In this document: piece by piece, positions 22,792-34,612 of the stretch
Layout of the letters: every line of letters starts with the position of its first letter
How positions within the stretch are numbered: the first letter of the stretch is position 1
Assembly: GCA_031761405.1 (NCBI GenBank)
Contig: JASEVX010000005.1
Span: 9,424,252 to 9,488,251 of the forward strand
Direction: 5' to 3'
Length of the DNA stretch: 64,000 nt
DNA from: Serripes groenlandicus
Taxonomy: Eukaryota > Mollusca > Bivalvia > Cardiida > Cardiidae
Translations under genes and position numbers: made by a program
The notes under the pieces: model-generated
The model's database searches: none
What the model was told of the DNA's origin: nothing
Seen by the model: only the letters and a program-made list of their open reading frames with translations

Positions 22792-23460
22792 CCTGGTAAC
22801 CATTCTCCAATAGTTGGTTTGATGGAATGTAATTTGTTGCTTGCCATCAGGGTATCATCCCATGATGATTGCCAAACATCGTGAATTAATGATATATGGA
22901 ATTTTAAATGGTTAAGTTTCCTGACACAATGCAGTCTTAGCAGCTGTATTTGTTTTCTCGTTACCTATAATACCCATGTGACTAGGAATCCAGCAAAATA
23001 CAACATGTGATGTGGCACAAATACATGATAGCTTAGACAGTAGGCTAACAACAAGGACTTTTTACATTTTCTCATTATGAAGTGCCTGCATAGCAGACAA
23101 TGAGTCGGTAAAAATGATATACCGCCTTTAATGTAGTCCAAAGCTAAATTGATTGCCTTAAATTCGGCAGAAAAAACAGAAGAATTATCTGGTAGAAGAA
23201 ACATGAACAGCGACATCAGCAGCTATCTTGTCATCATTAGAACCATTTGTATAACTACGCTCAAAGTTTAAACAGTTATCTTTAATTTCCATATACTTGT
23301 TTTTAAAAACAATTGGATCTGTGCAGGCATTTGTATCGGTCGAAAGATCATAAATGCATGATGGACACCCTAGCTTAGGGTGCTCGCAGCACTTGTTTAG
23401 CATGCAGACATTGTTGACATGTGGACCCGGGGCCAACATTACCCGCGAAAGCTATGAGTC
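22792..23460 (-). pseudogene. LINE RNase H region remnant (Jockey-like)
   Basis: Minus-strand pieces read NKCCEHPKLGCPS, YMEIKDNCLNFERSYTNGSNDD and then LPDNSSVFSAEFKAINLALDYI. The last is the RNase H motif of Jockey/I-type ORF2 proteins, with its Glu in an S-AE context. Frame changes separate the pieces. It is collinear with the RT and endonuclease at 26860-28540 and with the C-terminus at 21490-21690. Confidence 0.65.
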
Positions 23461-23685
23461 AATATAGAGCCCTTCCCCTGCCAGCTCGCTATTAAATCGT
23501 GTGATACGCAAAGGACAAACCAGGAATTCTCCCGTAACACATTTGTCTCAACCCGAATCTCTCATAGATGTATGCCAGTTTGTATTGTGTCCTCAAGATT
23601 AAGGTGTGTTTGATTCAATTCGTTTCTTATTGGTGACGTTAGTTCATTTTAGGTTACCAAAATAGACCCTACACAGAGCTCTATT

Positions 23686-24438
23686 TTTAGCTCACCTGAG
23701 CACGATGTGCTCAAGGTGAGTTATTGTGATCGCCTTTTGTCTGTCGTGCGTCGTTTGTCTCCGTCAACTTCTTCTCATCAGTAACCAGTTGGTCAATTAG
23801 GATGAAACTTCACAGAAAACATCCCCTCAATGACCTCACCGGAATTCCTTTAATGTTGTGGGATCCATGCAGAATTCATATTTCTATGGCAACGAAACGA
23901 AAACAACTTTAATTTGTAGAATTGTTCCTTGGATGACCCTCTTTCAGATTCCTTCAAGCCATATTGACATGGCCGCCAGGGGGTGGGGCTATTTTGCCTT
24001 ATATGGCTATAGTGAAAACTTAAAAATTCTTCTTCTCCGAAAGTGTCAGACCGATTTTCAAATAATGTTGTAGAGATGTTCCTTAGGTGACCCACTATCA
24101 GATTCCTTCAAGCCATGTTGATTGGTCGAAAAACATGGCCGACAGGGGGCGGGGCTATTTTGCCTCATATGGCTACAGTGAAAACTTAAAAAATCTTCTC
24201 CTCTGAAAGTGTCAGGCCGATTTTCAAATAATTTTGTAGAAATGTTCCTTATGTGACGCTCTATCTTCTCCTCCGAAATTATTTGGCCGATATTCAAATA
24301 TTTTTGTAGAAATATTCCTAGGGTGACCCTCTAACAGATTCATCAAGCCATGTTGATTGGTCAGGGGGCGGGGCTTTTATGGCTTAAATGAAAAAAAAAT
24401 CAGGTGAGCGATCCAGGGCCATCATGGCCCTCTTGTTT
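23686..24438 (+). mobile_element. Composite tandem-core element, complete copy
   Basis: The 5' end is TTAGCTCACCTGAGC with a nested hairpin (GAGCACgatGTGCTC). Then comes a unique head ('gtcgtgcgtcgtttgtc', 'aaccagttggtcaattagga', 'atttctatggcaacgaaac') and about three cores 154-166 bp apart ('gattccttcaagccat', 'gccgccagggggtggggc', 'ccttatatggctatagtg'). The 3' end is CAGGTGAGCGATCCA, GGGCCATCATGGCCC hairpin, TCTTGTTT. No coding capacity. Short frames on both strands come from the repeat. Confidence 0.75.
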
Positions 24439-24849
24439 GGAATTTTTATTCTATGTTTTTGGTTTATATTTTCCGCTTCTTTATGTCTGCTTCCTGGCGA
24501 CTTATCCAGTACTCAAATTTAAACCTTGTCCTAGCGTTAACAATTTAGACAGATATAGAGGAATTATTGTTGAAAATGTCAAACGTACAACTGAAATACA
24601 GGTATTAGTGAATATTGATAAAAAGTTTATTGTTGTTGGTTTGCAACTAAAATATGCAGTCCTTTTTACATGAATGTGTTTCTATATAATCTTTGTTTTT
24701 TATTTTCAATTGTGTAAATTTATTTGCAATTTTTCACGCGTTTGCGTGTGCCGAGTTTTCGTGCAATTCTCGTTATATGGAGGGTAATGTTAGTTGCTTA
24801 TCTGTTGATGTGATGTTTGAAATGTGATGCGACATAAAGTTCAATAATT

Positions 24850-25470
24850 TGATAAATCACCTTGATCTCTGGTCAGGACTTAACTGTGTCCATGTAGCAT
24901 GAAAAACATGTAGCACCGATGCTTGTGTAGCCAAACAATATTTACCCAAGTTGTGCAATGCGCCTCTCACATCAAGAGTTTGACAATGTTCATGTTCTTG
25001 CAACTTTTCTATCATGTCGAATAATTTTTGGACTACCCAGTTTTTCGTCCTTTTGCTAGCATGGTTATACGCCTCATTTGCATTATTAAACCATTGTTGT
25101 GGTAGCCAGGGATGTTTGAGTTTAGGGAGAAACATATGCTTCTCCAAATTGGTAAGTATCCGGTGTAAACATGGCACGTTTGGATGTGTAATGAATATTT
25201 CGTGCGGTATTTCTGTGAATGTGGTTGCAGTTTCAGCACTTAAGATACCATTAGGAACGAAGAGTTTATAATAATGCGGTTAACCTCAGGTTGTGGAAGA
25301 TACTTCCTGAGGTTATTTACCGCATTATCCTTTAAATGTTTCGCACGATGCACTCTTGTGGCTTGTGGGAAACATATTTAAATGGCTTTACAAGACGAAA
25401 ACTCTTCGTCGGAACCAACAATTAATTTACTCTGGTCGATGTCACTCAATTTATCCTGCAATTTCATAAG
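24850..25470 (-). pseudogene. Mutator-like transposase remnant
   Basis: Minus strand, broken by stops. Starting near 25470 it reads LIVGSDEEFSSCKA (a transposase-like GTDGE context), then FPQATRVHRAKHLKDN. After a frame change come PWLPQQWFNNANEAYNHASK, KNWVVQKLFDMIEKLQEHEH and RGALHNLGKYCLA. The order (Asp motif, CxxH-like segment, NN-E-N helix) resembles MULE-type DDE transposase proteins common in molluscs. This is motif-level recognition only. Confidence 0.45.
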
Positions 25471-25962
25471 AATTACTTTTAAGTAAGTATATAGCTCTCT
25501 AAGCATTTGGTTTAATTAATGTTAATGACATATAAAACATCAAATTATTCCAATCTAGTAGTTTTCATACATTTAAAATCTTGGTATTGTTATAATATAA
25601 ATATAACACTAGTCTGTTGATCAGACCTAATTGGCGCATGATAGAGATAAAATTTAGTGTATTACTCGTTCAGGATGTGCGATAGGGCCATAAATTTCAC
25701 GTCAGCCATTTTGATTTACGAAAACACAATGTTATCGTTAAACATCCTCACTCTTCCACTATTTGCCCGATTATCAGCAGAAATAATATAAGAAATAAAT
25801 ATATAATATGACACATATAAATCAAATTATACTTTTTATAACTAAAAAATTGTATGAAACGTTGTACTTATTGCTTTATAATGACCAGTGTCCGTGTTCA
25901 CGCATATAATATTTCTATATTCACTCGAAAATATACTAAAATAGGCAAATACCTTTCATTTA

Positions 25963-26752
25963 TAGCTCTACTGGCCAAAAGCCAGAAGAGCTTATGTCGT
26001 GGTGTGGTGTCCGTCGTCCGTGCGACCGTACGTACGTGCGTGCGTGCGTCCGTAGACAATTGCTTGTGAACGCAATAAAGTATTCAGTTTTGATTGTATT
26101 TTAATCAAACTTATACAGTAGTTAGATATCTATGAGAGCTCGGTTCCTTTCGAAAACTAACCAAATCTGCCCTTGCAAGACTGGAATATGGCCCTTGGAA
26201 TTGTTAAAATTGCTTGTGAACACAATAGAGGCTCCATTTACTACTTTATCTTCACCAAACTTAGACAGTAGTTAGATATCCATGAGAACTCGGTTTCCTT
26301 CGATGACTGGATTATGTCCCTTGAAATTGCCAAAATTGCTATAATACAGCTTGTGAACACAATATAGCCTCCATTTACTATCTGACCTTCATCAAACTAA
26401 GATATTTGTTAAATATTGATGAGAGCTTAGTTTCCCTCGAAAACCAGCCAGATCCGCCCATGCATGACTGGATTATGGCCCCCCCTTGAAATTGTCAAAA
26501 CTGCTATAATACAGCTTGTGAACACAATAGAGCCTCCATTTACTATCCGATCGTCACCAAACTCAGATGGTAGTTAAATATTGATAAAAGCTCGATTCCT
26601 TTCGATAACCAGCCAGATCCGCCTATGCATGACTGGATTACGGCCCTTGAAATTGCCAAAATTCTTTTCTTGCCATACATACATGCTCTGGATTCAAAAT
26701 TACCAAAGAACCATTCCAGTAGAGCATAGGCCCTCATGGGCCTCTAGTTTAT
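25963..26752 (+). mobile_element. Composite tandem-core element with a different core
   Basis: The 5' end TAGCTCTACTGGCcaaaaGCCAGaAGAGCttatg matches the 5' end of the element at 9384-10983, followed by a CGTACGTACGTGCGTGCGTG run. The core units are a different sequence ('ctccatttactatc', 'ttagatatccatgagagctc', 'catgactggattatggccc'), spaced 137-165 bp. The 3' end is a GGCCCtcatGGGCC hairpin then TCTAGTTT. Confidence 0.65.
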
Positions 26753-26859
26753 TTATATGATACAATAACACTTTATTTTATTCATTTCAATACAAAAACA
26801 CAACAAAATAGTGATATAATGGGATATTTGACCACCAGACTCTACCAAACTCTACCAGA

Positions 26860-29660
26860 CTCTGTTTAGTGACACCCCTAAAACGTGTAACAGAAAGAAT
26901 ACATCCCTGGGGAACACCTATTTCCTGTTCGTGTGGATCAAAAAAAGTATCACCAACACGAACTTTGAACTGACGATCAGTTAAGAATGCAGAAATAAAA
27001 TAAGCAAGGCGACCCCTTATGCCAAAATCATAGAGGTCATTAATAATTCCATACTTCCAAGTCGTGTCATATGCACTTTCTAAGTTAAAGAAGACGGAGA
27101 GGAGACTACATGTTCCTTTTTAACAAAAGCTTCACGGATAAAAGTAATGATCTTCTGTGGTTCTAAGTTTACGAAAACCAGACTGGACAGTTGTGTCAAG
27201 TAAACAAGAAAGGGATCGGAAATGGTAAATGCTTAAGTAATTGACAGTGTATATCATCTGAACCCGCAGCGGTATCATGGCATTTCTTGAGAGCTTTTTT
27301 TAATTCTTTTAACGTAAAAGGTTTATTGTAGGCCTCTTCATTCTTTGATTTAAAGTTTGTGTTTCTCCTTCTGTTGTTGAAATTGTGTGCAAAGGAATCT
27401 GCCAAAGTATCCGCACTTACCTTCTTTAAAGAAGCGCCACCGTCTGGGTGTTCAGATGATTTATACTAATGGAACTACTCTTGCGATTAATTTTCCTTAT
27501 CATATCCCATATCATTTTGACCGATGATCTAGAATTTAACCTAGATACATACCACCGCCAAGACGCACGTTTACTTTGTTTAAAAATTGTGCGAGCTGTT
27601 GCTAGAGATATTTTAAACTTTACATGTTTTTTCTGTGTTGGCCTCAGGTCAAATTGTCTGAGAGCCGATTTGCGTGTTCTTATAGCCTGTTTGCGATCCT
27701 CATCAAACCAAGGTTTGTGAGGGCACTTTGGAGTTGTCGACGTTTGAGGTATTGCTTCTTGACCTGCCTGATGAATTAATGAACAAAAACGTTGTGTAGG
27801 ATGATCAAAATCCAAAAAAAGGATCCGGAGTAATGGATTGCTCACATCGCATCAGGAATAAACTCTATCGCCTCGGACGATTCTGGACAGATCGTCCAAT
27901 TTCAGTGATAATTAAAAGGAAAGGATCACTTCTATGAAGGCAGCCTTCCATGATAAATCAATAAACATATGAGGGCTACAAACAGCAAGATCAAGAGATG
28001 AGTAAGAACCAGTAGTAAAGTGCATGCTTTTATATGAATTTTCAAAGATCTTGTTTAAAAATAAAATCTTCTAACTTTCGACCCTCTGTATTGATGTCGT
28101 TACATTCCCACAATGTATAGTTGCAATAGAAGTCCCCCATTAAAATGAAGGGTTTGGGGAGTTGAGAGATAAGGTTGATTAGTTTATCTATATTTAGCGT
28201 CATACTTGGTGAGAGATACAATAAACGCAAAGTCACTGCTTTGTTAATATAAATTTTAACAGCAGTTGCCTACAATGTTGTATGAAGATGTATTAGCTTA
28301 TGAGGAACTGAGTTGTTAACAACAACTGCAACCCCACCACAAGAACGGTCACTAGCCCGAGATGATGTGTGATAACATGCTGTGTGATAACAAGTGTGAT
28401 ACTTTAGTTACACTTTGTCGAAATATTTCAGGACAGTTTATTATTAGCAAAGTACTGCTGGTTTATATTCACTGATACGTAATGATTATTCTTTAAAATA
28501 AGAATTTAAACCCCGACAATTCCATTGTAAAATAGTGTTACTCATTATCACTGAATATATGAGTAAGACAATACACAGAACAAAAAGTATGGATTTAATA
28601 ATTGTGTTAAGGTAATCCATGTCTTTATTAGGACACTGGAAGCGGTTATGGTTTTTAATTTGGTCATTAGATCCTTTAGGATCACGATCCTAATCAACTA
28701 CTTTCTTCGAACTTTTGTTTTTATTGGATCTCGGACTCTTTCAAGTTTGTTTTGAGCTAGATGTTGGTTGTTTGGGGCCAGACTGTTTCTTTTCTATTGG
28801 AAAAACCTTCATTGGTTCAATAACTTTGAACAGCTACATCAGTCTGGGTAAAAGCATCTTTCTTTTCAACGGGCTTAGAAGTGTTATTTTGGTGACATTA
28901 GCATATGAAATGGTCACATTAAATCGGGCTTCAACAATTTTCTGCGCCTTGTGTAACGACCTGCTTTGCATTTGATGGTAACAATTTCCTTCTCCCGTTT
29001 CCACACAAGGCAGGAGCGGGATGTCGAATAATGCTCACTTCCACAGTTTCAACATTTAAGTGACTTTTAATAGTCAGTCACATCTGCATCATGTTCTGTA
29101 CATAATGCAGTGCAACGACGGCATACCTTTTCTCTTGTAGCTTTTCGACATTTCGTTTCATGGTGGCCATACTTATAAGAGTTGTAACATTGTAATGAGG
29201 GATGTACATGTTAACAAATACATTTAAGTATCCAACTTTAAGAGATCTTAGCAAAATAGCAGTCTTAAATGTAAGTACTAAGGTATATGTTGGTCTCTTG
29301 ATTTTGTCCCCGTAGGAAGTAATTCTTCTGACATGGACAACCAGTTGGTCGGCCAGTTCAGCAGCAATTTCTTCCTCCAAAACCCCTGCAATATCTGGGC
29401 ATCGGATTTTCCTTGTTTGACGTATTAAAAGTATTATAGGCGGAGTATTTGGCAGAGATGTTGAAAAAAGTTTTTAATTTTAAAAGGTTGTCAGCAAGTG
29501 ACTTCCTCTCAATGTGGAGAGCACCTGATTTTAAGTTGTTTACAGACTTAGGTCAACCAGCAAGATGAACAAGGCATTTCCCTATTACGAAAGGTGAAAG
29601 GGAAGATATAGGATGTTCAGGTTAGTGCGATTCAATCAATAGAAAGCGGGGACATGAAGG
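26860..29660 (-). mobile_element. Jockey/I-like LINE, degenerate
   Basis: Minus strand, in order: a gag-like ORF1 with zinc knuckles (near 29205-28985, CYNSYKYGHHETKC with the second Cys lost), the endonuclease (about 28540-28040: LQWNCRGLN, CGGVAVVVNNSVP, FILMGDFYCNYTLWEC), then a linker (27845-27426) and RT fragments (27405-26870: AAGSDDIHCQLLKHL, FFNLESAYDTTW, GVPQGCILS). Frame breaks are many. RT stops abruptly near 26860. The downstream RNase H and C-terminus lie collinearly at 23460-21490, so one long element seems split by later insertions. Confidence 0.7.
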
Positions 29661-30400
29661 ATTTGATGTGTTGCCATTATGTTTGTCGATATCGGAGTCC
29701 GAGTCCATTTGAGTATATGTTATTTTTTTGTTTTGAGGATCCACGTTTAAGTTTGTTTAATTTCGTCAACCGAGGCCCCAATCCGCCACGAAGTCCAACA
29801 AGGGAACATGATACATGGATCGGAAATCCAGCTCCTCGTGTCAGGGGTACACAGATGGTAAACTTAGATACCGCGAATAAGTTAGTGAGACATGTGTCCC
29901 CCAGGTTGGGGATTTGCCATATAAGTCACCCAATTAGCCCATCAGCCTATACTAGAATAGGCATAATGACTTATAAACCTTTTGGCAAATTAAATAAGAC
30001 ATATATTTTACAAATTAAGTGTATATGTAAGGAATGAATCCAGCAGATGGAATATCTAAATAACATACATGTATTTTAAAAAGAAATGTGTGTCTCAATC
30101 TAAAATATGACCAGCCGATTGCACTTAATCGGGCCCAGATAGGCTCCCGTTTACATCAAAGCTGAGGCCAAAGCAGTGCGTTGGAAACCCGGAGATCCCT
30201 GAATTTCCCTCAACTGCCAGGACCCTCGTTTCCGGCTTACGAGTATCCACCAACGGCATACAGGCTGCTCCATTAGAGGACTGTTATCCATGGTAGGACA
30301 GACAGCCGGCGTATTCTACCCCCCACCGGCAGGGGAAAAGTTAAATGGACATATGCCAGAGTGAACGATAGACTCTTAACCCATCAAATTCAAAAGATTA
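29661..30400. other. Possible LINE 5' region; no gene assigned
   Basis: A GC-richer stretch (30115-30350) directly upstream, on the minus strand, of the LINE ORF1; it may be its 5' UTR. The + strand frame at 29654-30037 has no recognised domain and is not called as a gene. Confidence 0.35.
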
Positions 30401-31680
30401 AAATAGAAAGGAACAGGCTAAAACTCCAAAATCATCACTCGGTCACATAAATACTGATTTTTGTTTGTGTGAGTAAAATATACAAATATGTTTAATATCA
30501 ACACAAATAATCTATTTGTTATTTAAACATAGCTGAACAATCAATTTGGCATTGTAAAATATTAAACATTTTGGACAAACAACTGTACGCAAAACCTGTA
30601 CACACTTTTAACAGGCTATGAAATTTACCCAAATTCAATGTACATATTGACAATAAATCGTCATCAATGAAGACGTTAACATTACTTTTTTACAATTAGT
30701 TATCTGCCCTTGACTATGCAACGAATTCACGTGTGTTCATGGTTATTTAATTTGTATATCAGGCTTGCGTTTAGCAAGATATGGACATAATCATTTAGTA
30801 TATTGTCGTGTGTTAGTGCTATACCTGTTCGTATATGTAAGTTTTTGTCTGCGTGCGCGCTTTTAGCTTGTGAACACTATAACTTCTACATGCATGAATA
30901 TATAACCTCTGAAAATTGTTCATCTTCATAAGACGGTGTTTTAAACTCTCTCTCTCTCTCTCTCTCAAACTAAAATTTCATCATAGTGTAAAAAAGAGAT
31001 TATCTGAGCCATAAATTAAGGATTCAGGTGTTTTGTTTTGTTCCCAAGCTATGGTCCCGGATCCTTCACATGGCACACTTTAATGATAACTATTGTGCCT
31101 GGTCATTTTGAATACGCTACTGTATTTGTTAGCCTAAGTCTTATGAATAACTGTGGCGAGTTATTTAAAAAAAAATCCACAAATAAATTGTAAAGTAATA
31201 GCTGTATAAATTATAAATATGTGTTTTTTTCGAGGGCAGTAAACTCTTTGTAGAAGATTCAGATATTAAAGGTGCTGAACTCCAGATGGAGATCAAAATT
31301 ATGAAATGTTGAAACTTCTGCGAATATTGCTAATAGTGAAAACAAGTAATAAGTAGCTCTAAACTATTTTGTCAGTAAATGTTGAAAAACTGTCAAGTGA
31401 AAGTCATGAAAAAGTACAAAGTGTGGCTTACTGGGTATGTCTACCCAGTAGAAATGATGCATACACGATGAATATTAAGATGTTTATGATACTGGAAAGT
31501 GAAAGTATTACTCTAATGTTATCCAAGAATTATGATTCTAATCTTTCAAGACAACTTTTGAACAGTTTTAAAATTTTGAATAATATGTACATTCTGGAGT
31601 TCAGCACCTTTAAGAATTAAAAGTCTGTAGAAAAAAATATTTATATCCAATATTTACACGAAATATGAGTACATTTCATC
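30401..31680. other. No gene seen; (CT)n tract at 30945-30967
   Basis: Intronic AT-rich sequence. An internal near-inverted pair is present: 'aaggtgctgaactcc' at 31269 and 'gttcagcacctttaa' at 31600. It may be the ends of a ~350 bp MITE (31268-31614) that I could not verify further. Confidence 0.4.
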
Positions 31681-31689
31681 ATATTTTAA

Positions 31690-32045
31690 AAGCGTGTACA
31701 TATTTTATGTAAACTTTGTCCATAACGAAAATGCCATTTCATATGTTTACCAGGCAAAACCATTGATTTGACATTAAAATGATTAACAAATATGGACCAT
31801 GTTTGTAAATCAGCTCTGGCTTCGTCATTAAGACGTCTCTTGTGATCGAAACACCTCATCCATAATGTCAGGTGTAAAAGACGACGTACAAATGTGAGGC
31901 CTGGTGCAACAACTGAGCAAGCAAAGTTTAATAACGAAATGAGCGATTGTATTTCAAGAAGTTTAACCTTTTGAAGTTTCTTGAATTCTGCCAGTACACA
32001 TATGAGTTTGTGAAGTTTGTCTGAGGGTGATCTCTTTACCATTAA
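31690..32045 (-). pseudogene. DIRS-like retroelement RT/RNase H fragment
   Basis: The minus frame reads PSDKLHKLICVLAEF, KVKLLEIQSLISLLNFAC, SVVAPGLTFVRRLLHLT and RLNDEARADLQTWSIFV. This order (short connecting helices, 'LQSLIG-LNFACSVV-PGR-FLRRL', 'EA-ADL--W') is typical of the RT-RNase H junction of DIRS1-like tyrosine-recombinase retroelements. The rest of the element is not seen. Confidence 0.6.
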
Positions 32046-32541
32046 TACTTAATTAACGCGGGCAGAAAAGTGTTTTGTGTGTGATAGGGACACCCATAGT
32101 TTCTGACATATTAAGGAAGCTTTGCAAACAATTCAAGCACTTTTGATAGTCTGATATCCGGGCGCAAGAAATGCCTAGCGTGTTGTAAATAATCCAATGC
32201 AATGTACTGCTGAACGATTGAAACACTGCACAGGAGTAACCTTACCTTTTGGGCAAAACATGTATCAAAGTAACATTTGTTTTCTGTGCAGAGGCAGGAT
32301 ATTCTTAGTCCTTTTCGGAAATGGATATAATTTCTAAAATCGTGTTTAATGTAAATCGTAAATAGCAAGTAGTTGTTATCGTACAGCTAAATCAAGTTTA
32401 TCGCATCGTCACTAATTGATAATGTCTAGAACAGATAGTCCCTGGGATACACTCATCGAGGGGCTTTCCTTTATGTACTTAACAAGGGAATGATGCATGT
32501 TATATAATTATAAATTCCCCGGATTATTTCTTTGGTAATAT

Positions 32542-33034
32542 CAGGGACGTAGACAAGAGGGATAAGTAACTAAATTATATACTAAAATATCACCCGTGCC
32601 GACATTTGTAGCAAGTAAAACTAAAAAACTATTCAAGATATGAACATAAAAAAAATATTTTCTGTAAGTTTTAACATTCTTCTATTGCAGTAGATAAAAA
32701 TATTTTAATATATTACAGGTTTTGTTAATATGTTATTCGTAGGAAAAAGGTCAGTCTATTCATTTTTGGAAAAAAAATAATATAATTCAGAAATCCCAAT
32801 ATCTGTGTCTTTTAAACCAGTCATTGTTCAAAATACAAAAAAACTCCAGTTATTCATTGTATCTCTAACCTTAGTTGAAATGTTCAGCTTTCAGAATATG
32901 TAGGTTTTGTTTATGTGCCAATTGTGACTTCAAAGTTTTATTTGCTGCAAAATGTGAAAATTTGGACAATTTTATTTCTATGGGTGATATTTTAACCAGA
33001 TAACAGTTGCCTATCCCTCTTATCTACGTCCCTG
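32542..33034. mobile_element. MITE with CAGGGACGTAGA inverted repeats
   Basis: The left arm starts CAGGGACGTAGACAAGAGGG and the right arm, on the complement, CAGGGACGTAGATAAGAGGG. Similarity continues ~54 bp to an inner 'aaaatatcaccc'/'gggtgatatttt' pair. Non-coding, 493 bp. CAGGG ends suggest hAT. The flanks (ggtaatat / ttaatacg) are only partly alike, so the TSD is uncertain. Confidence 0.65.
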
Positions 33035-34145
33035 TTAATACGCCTAAAGGACATGTGTGTACATTTTAAGTGGTTGCTCGTTGAAAGGCCCTGCCATGCG
33101 ACCTTCTTGTTCGTCATGTAGTTATGTCTTATATAATATCCAAAACACTCTTTAAATTATTATTTTGGAAAACAATTGATTTCAGTACATATGGGAGTAT
33201 AGGCTGAGATTAGCCAATGAGCCACTACTTAAAATTTATTTCGAGTTACTATTTTAAATTGTATTTGGATGTACTCTCGTCCATATGGTGTGTCATTGCT
33301 GTTGATCATTGAAGTCAACAGCTTTTTTGCTATGGGGTCCTTCATACTTGTGCCAAGCGTGGGTAAAAGGGTAGTTGGGGCATTTCGTAGAATACGCCAT
33401 CATCATCATATAGGTTTAATTCAGACAGAGTACCGTTATAGACTTAATTCTGTGTGTCAAAAGGCGATGAAATTAAACAGTGCCTCATGATGTCTAAGCC
33501 TCAGAGCAACGACAACGTAAGGCCGACGTAAATTAAGTTTCGCCCAGCGCGCAGCTAATTTCTTACAGTAATATCAGACACTTTTCCTAGTAGCGTTCCT
33601 AACACAACTTCTAGCTAGACATGAACCTATTCTCTATGCTCAAAGAACATGCGTCCTTACCTTAGTCTCGCTTTTACTTATTTAAAATCAATATTCGCAA
33701 TGATATCTTTAAATAAAGCGTAGTACCTTTTCGCTTGAAAGGCATGGTACATGTAGTTACTGAATAGTTATCGGGGCTTACCCTGCCTTGGTTAAACAAT
33801 TTTATTAATTGTTTATTTCGAATGTTGAATATGAGGCCACTGTTCTAATTAAGACTTGTACGGTTGTGTTCCACACACATCTTTTCTCCAAAAATCTAAC
33901 CATCGCCATTATGTGTATTACCGTAAGAATTAGTCGTACCATCACTAGTACTATATATTAGGAGAGGTATGATAACCATAGCTAATTATTATCATCATTC
34001 TCATTATAATTACTATCCTTACTACCATATTAATCCTGACTAAAACGTAACCATTATTATTCTTATACTAATGATAACATAAATATTTGTATTAGTAGTA
34101 TATTGTATTAGTATAAATAACATTTAAAATATCATTATTCAATAG
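33035..34145. other. Last part of the 16.3 kb peptidase intron
   Basis: AT-rich, ending in low-complexity ATT/ATA text before the acceptor. I see no gene or clear repeat. Confidence 0.5.
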
Positions 34146-34612
34146 GGTATACTGATGAAAACCCAATGGAATACACATGTGGAGAGACCATTGACTTGAC
34201 AAACAGTGATATTGGTACATCTGTAGAAAAGTTTGGTGGCAATACTAGATATACAGCTGGTATATATATAGATACGGTGTCAACGGAGATAACATTTTAT
34301 GAAGACAATTCGTGTACGTATAACTTTCCCGGTCAACTCAGAGTCATTGGTACTCATACGACGGAATTTGTAGGTAAACCACCTCCTTTTTCGGGACCTG
34401 GTGATTCGGGCTCTTTGGTGTTATCGAGGGATACAAACGGAGAACTGAAGGCGGTTGGTATAGTTACGGGGGGCTGCAGTGACGGAGTATCCTACGTCAC
34501 ACCAATGAAACCGATTTGTAATGAAATGCATAAGAAAACGTGGTCCCTCAAGAAGTTTCGTAATCGTGAAAGTAACAACAACATACCACAACCAATGGAT
34601 ACTACTGATTAA
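34146..34612 (+). CDS. PA-clan peptidase gene, terminal exon with catalytic Ser
   Basis: Acceptor '..ttattcaatag' ends at 34145. The first two bases GG complete the codon begun by the A at 17863, and the frame then runs YTDENPMEYTCGETIDL to the TAA at 34610-34612. The phase match with the first long exon is exact. GPGDSGSLVL gives the nucleophile (Ser codon 34406-34408) and the oxyanion-hole Gly of a chymotrypsin fold. KAVGIVTGG follows. The C-terminus is a basic, Asn-rich tail. Together the two long exons give about 463 residues. There are no stops or frameshifts, so the gene looks intact here. Confidence 0.75.

Noticed and set aside
29654..30037. A 127-aa protein gene
   Set aside because: It lies antisense to the likely 5' region of a degenerate LINE; no domain, and its tail is low-complexity AT-rich text.
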